Assembly (NCBI RefSeq): GCF_004797125.1
Contig: NZ_CP038810.1
Location: 1,860,001-1,924,000 of the forward strand
Length of the DNA stretch: 64,000 bases
Direction of reading: 5' to 3'
Source of the DNA: Flavobacterium sangjuense
GTDB taxonomy: Bacteria > Bacteroidota > Bacteroidia > Flavobacteriales > Flavobacteriaceae
The translations under genes and the position numbers were made by a program. A model generated the notes under the pieces. The model searched no databases. It was not told the DNA's origin and worked only from the letters and a program-made list of their open reading frames with translations. Of the stretch, positions 8,283-15,324 are shown in pieces; within the stretch, counting starts at the first letter, position 1, and each line of letters opens with the position of its first letter.

Positions 8283-9686
8283 ATGTCATTATCTCCCGAA
8301 ATACTTCAAAAATTATCCAATATAGTTGGTGATTCTTTCATTTTCACTGATAAAGAAATCTTAAATCATTACGGTCACGACGAAACAGAAGATTATGTTT
8401 TTCCGCCAAACGTTGTTGTTAAACCGGCAAATGCTCAGGAAATTTCAGCTATACTAAAAGTGGCCAACGAATATAAAATTCCGACAACGCCAATTGGCGC
8501 CAGAACTGGTTTGAGTGGTGGTGCTTTATCGGTTTATGAAGGTATTGGTTTGTCAATGGAACGTCTGAATAAAATTCTGGAAATTGACGAGCAAAATCTG
8601 CAAGTCACAGTTGAACCAGCCGTTATTAATCAGGTATTGCGTGAAGCTGTTGCCGAAAAAGGCTTGTTCTATCCTGTTGATCCAAGCAGTATGGGAAGTT
8701 GTTGGATAGGTGGAAATATTGCCGAAAATGCAGGCGGAGCAAGAGCTGTTAAATATGGCGTGACCAAAGATTATGTGCTTAATTTAGAAGTGGTGTTACC
8801 CAATGGTGAAATCATTTGGACAGGCGCAAACACACTCAAAAATTCTACAGGATATAATTTGACTCAATTGATGGTAGGCAGTGAAGGAACGCTTGGTGTA
8901 ATTACAAAAGCAGTTTTAAAATTGTTGCCAAAAAACAATCATAATGTATTAATGTTGGTTCCGTTCTATGATGCAGCCCAAGCTTGTGAAGCTGTTTCTG
9001 CGATTTTCAGAGCGGGAATTGTTCCAAGTGCTTTAGAGTTTATGGAACGCGAAGCGATTGACTGGACGTTACGTTTGGTTGAAGGAATTAGTGTAAATGT
9101 CAAACCCGAACACCAGGCGCATTTGTTGATTGAAGTCGATGGAAATTATCCTGAAATTTTGATGCTTGAAGCCGAAAAAATCATGACAGTTGTTGAACAG
9201 TTCGATATCGATGAGGTTTTGTTTGCGGATACCGAAGACCAGAAAGCTGCTTTATGGAAAATGCGTCGTTCAGTGGCTGAAGCCGTTAAATCGAATTCAA
9301 TTTATAAAGAAGAAGACACCGTTGTACCAAGATATATGCTTCCTGAATTATTATCCGGAATCAAGAAAATAGGAGAGAAGTATGGTTTCAAATCGGTTTG
9401 TTATGGTCATGCCGGAGATGGAAATCTTCACGTCAATATAATCAAAGGCGATATGACCGATGATAATTGGGAAACGCAAGTGCCATTGGGAATTCGTCAA
9501 ATATTTGAACTAACGGTTTCTCTAAAAGGAACACTTTCGGGCGAGCATGGCATTGGTTATGTACAAAAGAATTTTATGGACATTGCCTTTTCCAAAGCAC
9601 ATTTGGAGTTGATGGAAAGTATAAAGCGCGTCTTTGACCATAATAATATTTTAAATCCGGGAAAGATTTTCCCTGATGAGTTATAA
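8283..9686 (+). CDS. FAD-binding oxidoreductase, GlcD/D-lactate dehydrogenase type
   Basis: A 467-residue soluble flavoprotein. The FAD-binding PCMH domain (about 40-215) carries PIGARTGLSGGAL and VDPSSMGSCWIGGNIAENAGG; the C-terminal FAD-oxidase domain ends with YGHAGDGNLHVNI and GTLSGEHGIGYVQK, the catalytic His region of the GlcD and D-lactate/D-2-hydroxyglutarate dehydrogenase families. It oxidises a 2-hydroxy acid and passes electrons to an acceptor. No GlcE or GlcF partner gene is adjacent, so a stand-alone D-lactate or D-2-hydroxy acid dehydrogenase is more likely than glycolate oxidase. Confidence 0.93.
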   Translation: MSLSPEILQKLSNIVGDSFIFTDKEILNHYGHDETEDYVFPPNVVVKPANAQEISAILKVANEYKIPTTPIGARTGLSGGALSVYEGIGLSMERLNKILEIDEQNLQVTVEPAVINQVLREAVAEKGLFYPVDPSSMGSCWIGGNIAENAGGARAVKYGVTKDYVLNLEVVLPNGEIIWTGANTLKNSTGYNLTQLMVGSEGTLGVITKAVLKLLPKNNHNVLMLVPFYDAAQACEAVSAIFRAGIVPSALEFMEREAIDWTLRLVEGISVNVKPEHQAHLLIEVDGNYPEILMLEAEKIMTVVEQFDIDEVLFADTEDQKAALWKMRRSVAEAVKSNSIYKEEDTVVPRYMLPELLSGIKKIGEKYGFKSVCYGHAGDGNLHVNIIKGDMTDDNWETQVPLGIRQIFELTVSLKGTLSGEHGIGYVQKNFMDIAFSKAHLELMESIKRVFDHNNILNPGKIFPDEL

Positions 9687-9690
9687 AAAT

Positions 9691-9716
9691 AAAAATCCCG
9701 ATTGCTCGGGATTTTT
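9691..9716. terminator. Bidirectional Rho-independent terminator
   Basis: The arms AAAAATCCCGA and TCGGGATTTTT are perfectly complementary around a short loop, with A and T tracts on both sides. It sits between the convergent flavoprotein gene and the 36-residue protein gene and can serve both. Confidence 0.9.
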
Positions 9717-9717
9717 A

Positions 9718-9828
9718 TTAATCTCTTTTTGGAGAATTTTTCTTTTCGCGTTTTTCAGCTTTCTTTTCTTTTGCCGTCTTCAGAGGTTCTTTTTTTACGG
9801 CTTTCTGAACGTCTTTTCCTTTTGCCAT
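9718..9828 (-). CDS. Lysine-rich 36-residue protein
   Basis: A short frame starting ATG at 9828 encodes MAKGKDVQKAVKKEPLKTAK followed by EKKAEKREKKNSPKRD. About 16 of 36 residues are Lys or Arg. It is flanked by a terminator at its 3' end and starts about 55 bases from the next minus-strand stop. I believe very similar tiny proteins occur in other Flavobacterium genomes, which supports it being real. The composition suggests nucleic-acid or ribosome binding, but this is inference. Confidence 0.72.
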   Translation of the reverse strand: MAKGKDVQKAVKKEPLKTAKEKKAEKREKKNSPKRD

Positions 9829-9883
9829 GGTATAAATATTTTTGAATGGTTAGTAATAGTGAGATAAAGGTAAATACTATTTT

Positions 9884-10468
9884 TTATAAACCCAATTGTT
9901 TTTTTATGCTTTCGCTAAAAATCGCCTGAAAAGAAGCTAACTGATTGGCATCATCCAAGTTAAAAAACTTCCATTCATTGTTGGTTGTTTCATCTATGAC
10001 AGCTACATAAGTTGTCGTTCTTCTTACGTTAAAGCTATTTCTTTTGGGTTCAAATGTTACGTCTTTACTTTTAGTAATTTGCTTTAACCAAGTGGCTTTT
10101 TCTGCAGATGTTTCAGTAGTTAATTTGGTTTCAAAAAAGTAACGCAATGGATTTCTGAAGGTAATCACGCAAAACGATTTGCCTTCTATTTTCTTGATTA
10201 CACCATATTGAAAAGGCAACGTTTCCAATTGTTCGCGTAAACGGTATTCATCGTTTCCATAATATTTATCGAGTTTTTCGAGCATCAAATCTTTGCCAAT
10301 GCTCTTTACTGTTTCTGGATGTAATAATGAAACAATGCCTTCAAAATCCATTAGGTAATTGGCTTCATAAAATTTTTTGGAAGCTACTTTCATACTTTCA
10401 GATGATTGTGAGAAAGCTGAAATGCTTAGGAAAAAACAGCATAATGGTATTAGATTTTTCATTTTCAT
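9884..10468 (-). CDS. Secreted protein of unknown function
   Basis: A 194-residue protein with a signal peptide (MKMKNLIPLCCFFLSISAFSQ); the second Met, two codons in, is an equally good start. The mature part (FYEANYLMDFEGIVSLLHPE) resembles the small helix-sheet domains of NTF2/SnoaL-like secreted proteins, but no catalytic motif is visible. It is probably periplasmic or outer-membrane associated. It is read in the same direction as the OmpA module upstream, but a terminator at 10491-10522 separates them. Confidence 0.8.
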   Translation of the reverse strand: MKMKNLIPLCCFFLSISAFSQSSESMKVASKKFYEANYLMDFEGIVSLLHPETVKSIGKDLMLEKLDKYYGNDEYRLREQLETLPFQYGVIKKIEGKSFCVITFRNPLRYFFETKLTTETSAEKATWLKQITKSKDVTFEPKRNSFNVRRTTTYVAVIDETTNNEWKFFNLDDANQLASFQAIFSESIKKQLGL

Positions 10469-10490
10469 TTAAATTTGATATTCAAATATA

Positions 10491-10522
10491 AAAAATCCCC
10501 AACAGTTTTTGCCATTGAGGAT
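10491..10522 (-). terminator. Terminator of the OmpA gene (first of three similar copies)
   Basis: Read on the minus strand the sequence is ATCCTCAATGG, a loop, then CTGTTGGGGAT and a T run. Nearly the same sequence follows the stop codons of two further minus-strand genes at 14471 and 15265. Confidence 0.8.
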
Positions 10523-10546
10523 AATTTAAAGTGATTAGACTAAAAG

Positions 10547-12544
10547 CTATTTTTTTGTCAAAATATCAATCACAACGGTTCTGTTATAGAAACGCTCTTC
10601 AGGATATTTGTTTTCAAATGGTGCGAGATTTTCATCTTCCCCATCTCCATGAATATCAAAAGTTATGTTGTTAGTGCCTGCATCAGCCAAACTTTTTATT
10701 AATATTCCTTTTACATCGTTGGCTCTGGCCAAAGATAAATTTTTGTTATAATCGGTTTCACCAATGATATCTGTATGTCCTGTTATAATAACGGTGTCAC
10801 CATTTCTAATTTTAGGGGTTACGATATCGGTTAAATATTTTTCATAAATAGCAATCGATTTTGATTCATTGAATTCATACAATACACTAAAACGAATGCT
10901 TTCCTGAACTACTGGTGCTACATATGGCACTATATGCACGGTAGTTTCTTTAGTCAAGGTTTTACCAGCAGCAGTTGTTCCCGTTAAAGTTACCATATAG
11001 TCACCTTCGGGCTGATTACCCAATATGGTTTTGACAGGAATGCTAACTTTTGGTTGTGCAAAAGGACCGTAGTTTTTGCTTTTGCCTCTAGAATCTTTTA
11101 AATTAACAGACCAAGTGGTGAAACTTTCTTTAGAGGCTGATGTATCAAAAACTACTGCGTCACTATTGACTGCTTGTTCCATAGAAATAATTTCGATAGG
11201 TTTCAAAGGCGCCTCGGGACCACTTTGAAATTCCATTAACAAGGCTGGTGATGAACTTTCAATAGAAACTCTTCGGTCTCCTTCTCTCAATAAAGCTAGT
11301 TCTAAAGTTCCACCAGGTTGCTCAGAAGCGATTACAGGTTTTACTCTTCCTTCAATGGCGATACGGTTTCCATTAATACTGAAAACGTTGACCAAATAGT
11401 TCTTGATAGATTGTGCCATGGCACGACCATCATCAGCACCGTTATCAGAAGAACCTACTAAAGTAATTGTGCTTGATGGATTTTTACCCATTCGGTCACC
11501 AAGAATATTTAAGATATTATAATATACTACCATCTGACGTTCTGAACGACCTGACATGTTTTTTGGAGTATCAAATGAGATTTGGTCTTCTTTAAAATCA
11601 GCCACTTGATTTTTCTTAAGTAAAATATAACGGCTTGATATTTCTGATGAACCCGCATCAAAAAACACATAATTACGAATTGGGAACACTTCTCTTACTT
11701 TTCGAGCAGTAGTTTGTTGCGTTGGAGCCGTAACAGTAAGTTGTGCTTCACCCGCAACAGCAGTTTCTATTGGATGACCTTGACCAAATTTCAGAATTAC
11801 ACCGGCTCTTAAAGTAGATACATTCCACGTTTCAGTAGAACGTGGATTTTGACCAAAGTAAGGTTGATAAGCCACAAATGGTGATACTACCCATTGAGTT
11901 TTGGCAGTTTCTGAGTTTATCGGAATGTCATAACCCATTCCAATTTGCATTGAAACTATAGTGTTTTTAACGTCACTCAAATCACCTTTTACAGCTGGAT
12001 TGGCAGGCTGCAAAGGAAAATTAGGATTGGTTCCCAATTGGTATTCAAAAGATTTTGACTGATTGAATGCTATTCTTGGTCCACCATATAAATAAAAGTT
12101 ACCATTAAAAGGAGCAAAACGTAAACTTGGTTCAATTGTGATGTAGCTCAATTTGGTTTTCAAATCGGCTGGACAATCACAAGGAGTAATCACTTGATTA
12201 AATTTACCACTTCTATCATCATAACCTGCTTGTAACATAAAACCAAAACGGGAATTTGGTGCGTGATATTCTATGGTTGGAGCCAAATATAATTCGATAC
12301 CAAATCCATTATGGAAAGCAGTCGGTGATGTAAAATCGGCATTTAGTTGCTGAGTTGAACCTCTATAAAAGTTAAAGTTGGTTCCTGCTGCTGCGCCAAA
12401 CCACCATTTGGGTTTGCTATATTGTGTCTCCTGTGCGTATGCGGAAGTTAAGCCGCACAATAAAACTAAGGAAAAAAGGATAGTTTTATAATTGCTGACC
12501 TCGATATTCTGAGCGGTCATGGGTGTTAAATTATTGTTTTTCAT
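10547..12544 (-). CDS. OmpA family outer-membrane protein with two OmpA-like domains
   Basis: A 665-residue exported protein; the signal peptide ends LVLLCGLTSAYAQ and may start at Met9. The N-terminal 240 residues look like an outer-membrane beta-barrel (alternating aromatic strands, ending LRAGVILKFGQG). A first OmpA-like domain is at about 290-430 (ITLVGSSDNGADDGRAMAQS, ending EGDRRVSIE), then a beta-sandwich linker, and a canonical C-terminal OmpA domain at about 555-662 (VIITGHTDIIGETDYN, SLARANDVKGIL), which binds peptidoglycan. It follows the ice-binding-domain lipoprotein gene by 68 bases with a stable hairpin between, so the two are probably co-transcribed. Confidence 0.9.
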   Translation of the reverse strand: MKNNNLTPMTAQNIEVSNYKTILFSLVLLCGLTSAYAQETQYSKPKWWFGAAAGTNFNFYRGSTQQLNADFTSPTAFHNGFGIELYLAPTIEYHAPNSRFGFMLQAGYDDRSGKFNQVITPCDCPADLKTKLSYITIEPSLRFAPFNGNFYLYGGPRIAFNQSKSFEYQLGTNPNFPLQPANPAVKGDLSDVKNTIVSMQIGMGYDIPINSETAKTQWVVSPFVAYQPYFGQNPRSTETWNVSTLRAGVILKFGQGHPIETAVAGEAQLTVTAPTQQTTARKVREVFPIRNYVFFDAGSSEISSRYILLKKNQVADFKEDQISFDTPKNMSGRSERQMVVYYNILNILGDRMGKNPSSTITLVGSSDNGADDGRAMAQSIKNYLVNVFSINGNRIAIEGRVKPVIASEQPGGTLELALLREGDRRVSIESSSPALLMEFQSGPEAPLKPIEIISMEQAVNSDAVVFDTSASKESFTTWSVNLKDSRGKSKNYGPFAQPKVSIPVKTILGNQPEGDYMVTLTGTTAAGKTLTKETTVHIVPYVAPVVQESIRFSVLYEFNESKSIAIYEKYLTDIVTPKIRNGDTVIITGHTDIIGETDYNKNLSLARANDVKGILIKSLADAGTNNITFDIHGDGEDENLAPFENKYPEERFYNRTVVIDILTKK

Positions 12545-12559
12545 AATTGTATGTTTATA

Positions 12560-12581
12560 AATCCCTTCCGAAGAAGGGATT
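12560..12581 (-). promoter_or_regulatory. Intercistronic hairpin with C(UUCG)G tetraloop
   Basis: A perfect 9-bp stem AATCCCTTC / GAAGGGATT encloses TTCG when read on the minus strand, which gives the extra-stable C(UUCG)G loop. No T run follows, so it is not a standard terminator. It lies 31 bases after the lipoprotein stop codon and 15 bases before the OmpA start codon, a position suited to mRNA stabilisation or partial attenuation. Confidence 0.7.
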
Positions 12582-12612
12582 CTATTAGTGTAGAAGAAAT
12601 AAAAGTTTTTAA

Positions 12613-14370
12613 TTAAGGTACGTTTACAGTAGTATTCACCATGGTAACTGACGCTATAAGCGAAAGTGCTCTTCCGTTCAATACAGTTTGAGCAGCATTT
12701 CCTGCTGTTGAAAACGTCACTCCCGAGTTGGCAATGATAGTTCCTACCATCACACCACCGCCGGCAGCGTTAATGGTTGCAGCACTTCCTACATACCAAA
12801 AGACATTTTTAGCCAAGGCACCATTGATAAGGTTGACACTTTTAGCTCCGGTTGGTCCGGCTATTCCAACAGTTAAACCTGAAGCTGTTTGGAAAACCCA
12901 TACCGCATTTGGATCACCTTGCGCATCCAATGTTAGGTTTCCGTTACTGATATTGAATGAACCACTGGCGGATTTATATATTCCGGGCGTTAAAGTAAGA
13001 CCTCCTAATTCACCTGCTCCAGGATCAGTTCCGCCGGGCATAGAAGCCGGAGAAATACTTAAATAAGCTGCATTTGCATCGGCTAAACCTTGTGTGGCAA
13101 TAGCAAATGAAGTCGCAGTTCCCGGTGCTGGTGGTGCTGTATAAATGGCACCTGTTACAAAACCTTTATTCAAAGGTGTTTCCGTATAAATTGCAGTAGC
13201 ATCATGAAAACCAGTTACAAGTGTAGAAGCCGCTGTAGTTGAAATACTTCCGTTATTAATAACCGTATTCAACCCCTGATTGGTAACCCCGGCGTTTCCG
13301 CCAAAGGCTCCAAACATGGCTGCTGTTCCTAAGTTAGGAGCTATAGAATTATTCAAAGTGGTAAAATTCCATACATAATCATTAGCCAACGCTACTCCGG
13401 CAACATTTTTGGCTGTTGTGCTAATGCTTGCGGTATAAACAGTATTTTCTAAAAGAGGACTATTGGGTGTAAATGAAGCTGTAGTACCAAGATAAGTTAC
13501 ATTTCCGTTTATTGTATTTGTTCCTTGTTTTAGTGTAAAACTTGCCGGTATTGTTAACGGATTCATAGTCATATCAAATGTTGCAGTAACTACTTTATTA
13601 AGTAGTACACCATTTTCATTTGGTGTAGGACTTGTTGAAATTACTCTGGGAGCAATGATAGTACCAGTTGTAAAACTCCATGTGTAATCAATATTAATAG
13701 GAGTCCCTGCTGTGTTTTCAGCTCCAGTCGTAATAGTAGCGGTGTAAACCATATTGGCACTCAGATTAACATTTGGTGTAAAAAAAGCAGTGTTGCCAAA
13801 ATAAGTAACTGCACCCGATATAGGTGTCACTCCTTGTTTTAAGGTGAAAGTCGTTGTGTTTATTGTCAACGGATTCATAGGCATATTGAACGAAGCGCTA
13901 AGCACTTTATTCAATACTACATTGGTTTCATCATTTGTTGGATTTGTTGCTATAACTCTGGGTTGTAAAGTAGAACCCGTAGTGAATGTCCAAATATAAT
14001 CTTGTTGTAGGGCATTTCCGTTTAAATCTTTAACAGCTGTTGTAACCTTACCAACATAAGTAGTGTTTGGTGTTAGATTAAAATCAGGTGTAAAGGTTGC
14101 TGTTGTTCCCGAATAGGATATTGTTCCCGCAATAGTGGATGCGCCAACAATAGTAAATGAAGTCAAATCAATTGTTTCGGGATTCATCTCTTCATTGAAG
14201 GTCACCGTAATGATTTTGTTTAATGGCACGCTTGTAGCACCATCTAAAGGATTAGTTGCTGTTACGATTGGGCACACGCCTAAGGCTTCCTGAAAATCAT
14301 CCTTAGCACAACTAGTAATTAAAGTTACAATAGCAATAGCTAATGTGACTAGTAGGTTTTTTTTTCTCAT
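12613..14370 (-). CDS. Lipoprotein with three Ig-like (Big_5) domains and a DUF3494 ice-binding domain
   Basis: A 585-residue surface lipoprotein with lipobox LITSC (Cys21). Three similar bacterial Ig-like domains follow at about 34-132, 137-236 and 241-338, each starting with a 'NP..G...V.LN' turn and ending W(T/S/N)FTT. Residues 347-585 form a DUF3494 ice-binding/adhesin domain (FGAFGGNAGVTNQG, GGLTLTPGIYKS, then VFWYVGSAATINAAGG), a right-handed beta-solenoid in known members such as FfIBP of Flavobacterium frigoris. Family members bind ice or act as adhesins; the ligand here is unproven. It lies upstream of an OmpA gene and downstream of an AraC-type gene. Confidence 0.93.
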   Translation of the reverse strand: MRKKNLLVTLAIAIVTLITSCAKDDFQEALGVCPIVTATNPLDGATSVPLNKIITVTFNEEMNPETIDLTSFTIVGASTIAGTISYSGTTATFTPDFNLTPNTTYVGKVTTAVKDLNGNALQQDYIWTFTTGSTLQPRVIATNPTNDETNVVLNKVLSASFNMPMNPLTINTTTFTLKQGVTPISGAVTYFGNTAFFTPNVNLSANMVYTATITTGAENTAGTPINIDYTWSFTTGTIIAPRVISTSPTPNENGVLLNKVVTATFDMTMNPLTIPASFTLKQGTNTINGNVTYLGTTASFTPNSPLLENTVYTASISTTAKNVAGVALANDYVWNFTTLNNSIAPNLGTAAMFGAFGGNAGVTNQGLNTVINNGSISTTAASTLVTGFHDATAIYTETPLNKGFVTGAIYTAPPAPGTATSFAIATQGLADANAAYLSISPASMPGGTDPGAGELGGLTLTPGIYKSASGSFNISNGNLTLDAQGDPNAVWVFQTASGLTVGIAGPTGAKSVNLINGALAKNVFWYVGSAATINAAGGGVMVGTIIANSGVTFSTAGNAAQTVLNGRALSLIASVTMVNTTVNVP

Positions 14371-14421
14371 TTTGTTTTTAAATTAAAGACAAAGGTGACT
14401 TTTACTAGCTAGCTATTGTTA

Positions 14422-14444
14422 TACAACTATTTGTTATAGTTGTA
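14422..14444. promoter_or_regulatory. Perfect inverted repeat, candidate operator
   Basis: TACAACTAT and ATAGTTGTA are exact inverted repeats separated by 5 bases. They lie 52 bases upstream of the lipoprotein start codon and downstream of the AraC-type gene, between its terminator and the lipoprotein. A -7-like CACCTTTG lies at 14390-14397 on the minus strand, so the repeat would be just upstream of the promoter. Confidence 0.5.
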
Positions 14445-14470
14445 AAATTCACGGTTTTCTAAAATGAAAT

Positions 14471-14503
14471 AAAAAATCCCCAACAGTTTGAACCATTGAG
14501 GAT
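14471..14503 (-). terminator. Terminator of the AraC-type gene (second similar copy)
   Basis: The same design as at 10491: on the minus strand AATCCTCAATGG, a loop, CTGTTGGGGATT and a T run, just after the regulator stop codon. Confidence 0.8.
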
Positions 14504-14526
14504 TGTATTTATCGCTATAGACTTTA

Positions 14527-15090
14527 TTACAATTCTTCCAGTTGAATGCGTTTTTTGTATTGTTTTATTTTTTTAAAATAGGTTGGTGTTAGTCCGGTTA
14601 CTTTTTTAAACTGATGTGATAAATGGGCTACACTACTATATTCCAACAGGAAACTAATCTCCGTTAACGATAATTCATCATACAAAAGCAATTCTTTAAC
14701 ACGTTCTATTTTGTTCAGAATGATATAATTGACGATTGTTGTTCCGGTAACTTCTGAAAAAAGGTTAGCAAGATGCGTATAATTATAATCTAACTCTTTA
14801 CTCAAATATTCTGAAATATTTACTTTAGGATACTTTTCTGAGTAGTGAATCAGTTCTATAATGGCAGTTTTGGTCCTCTCGATGAGCATTGATTTTTTAT
14901 CATCCATCAATTCCAACCCCTTTTTTAACAAGCCTTTGCGGAGTAATTCTCTATCTTCACCATGAATGGTTTTTTTTAACGTGACTTCACCTAAATCTAC
15001 TGTAGAGTGTTCTAATTTTAATTTGTCTAATTCCTCTTTTACTGCCATTTTGCAACGAAGCGAAACCATATATTTAATGTGTATTTTCAA
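14527..15090 (-). CDS. AraC-family transcriptional regulator
   Basis: The last 100 residues form an AraC helix-turn-helix domain: YLSKELDYNYTHLANLFSEV is the first HTH and LTEISFLLEYSSVAHLSHQF the second, followed by KKVTGLTPTYFKK. The N-terminal 80 residues (MVSLRCKMAVKEELDKLKLE) are typical of a group of small Bacteroidota AraC proteins with no sugar-binding cupin domain. The start is uncertain: TTG at 15090 keeps the usual KIHIKYMVSLRC N-terminus, while ATG at 15069 is the first ATG. Its position upstream of the ice-binding lipoprotein gene makes it a likely regulator of that module. Confidence 0.88.
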   Translation of the reverse strand: MKIHIKYMVSLRCKMAVKEELDKLKLEHSTVDLGEVTLKKTIHGEDRELLRKGLLKKGLELMDDKKSMLIERTKTAIIELIHYSEKYPKVNISEYLSKELDYNYTHLANLFSEVTGTTIVNYIILNKIERVKELLLYDELSLTEISFLLEYSSVAHLSHQFKKVTGLTPTYFKKIKQYKKRIQLEEL

Positions 15091-15264
15091 TGTAAATGAG
15101 AATTGCGTTATAAAAGGAAGCAACTTTTGAAATCCAATAGTTTTTATATTTCCGATTCCAGTAAAGGTACTCCATTTGACGGCGCAAATCTAATTTACTT
15201 TGCACTAATACTTTTGTATAATTCTTATTTAGATTTATATTGTTCACAGTTTTTTGATACAAGC

Positions 15265-15298
15265 AAAAAAAAACCCAACAGTTTGTACCATTGGGGAT
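15265..15298 (-). terminator. Terminator of secA (third similar copy)
   Basis: On the minus strand ATCCCCAATGG, a loop, CTGTTGGGTT and a run of T, placed just after the secA stop codon. It is closely related to the copies at 10491 and 14471. Confidence 0.8.
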
Positions 15299-15324
15299 TG
15301 TATAAAATTATGTTCAAAAATTTA

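Noticed and set aside
12560..12581. Hairpin as a Rho-independent terminator between the lipoprotein and OmpA genes
   Set aside because: No T run follows the stem on the minus strand, and the OmpA start is only 15 bases away. It was recorded as an intercistronic hairpin instead.
12728..13066. A 112-residue plus-strand frame opposite the ice-binding-domain gene
   Set aside because: It mirrors a Thr/Gly/Ala-rich coding sequence, which creates long antisense frames by composition; no promoter is visible.
14527..15090. The AraC-type gene as a fusion to a sensor domain
   Set aside because: The N-terminal 80 residues match the short N-terminus common in small Bacteroidota AraC proteins and show no extra domain.
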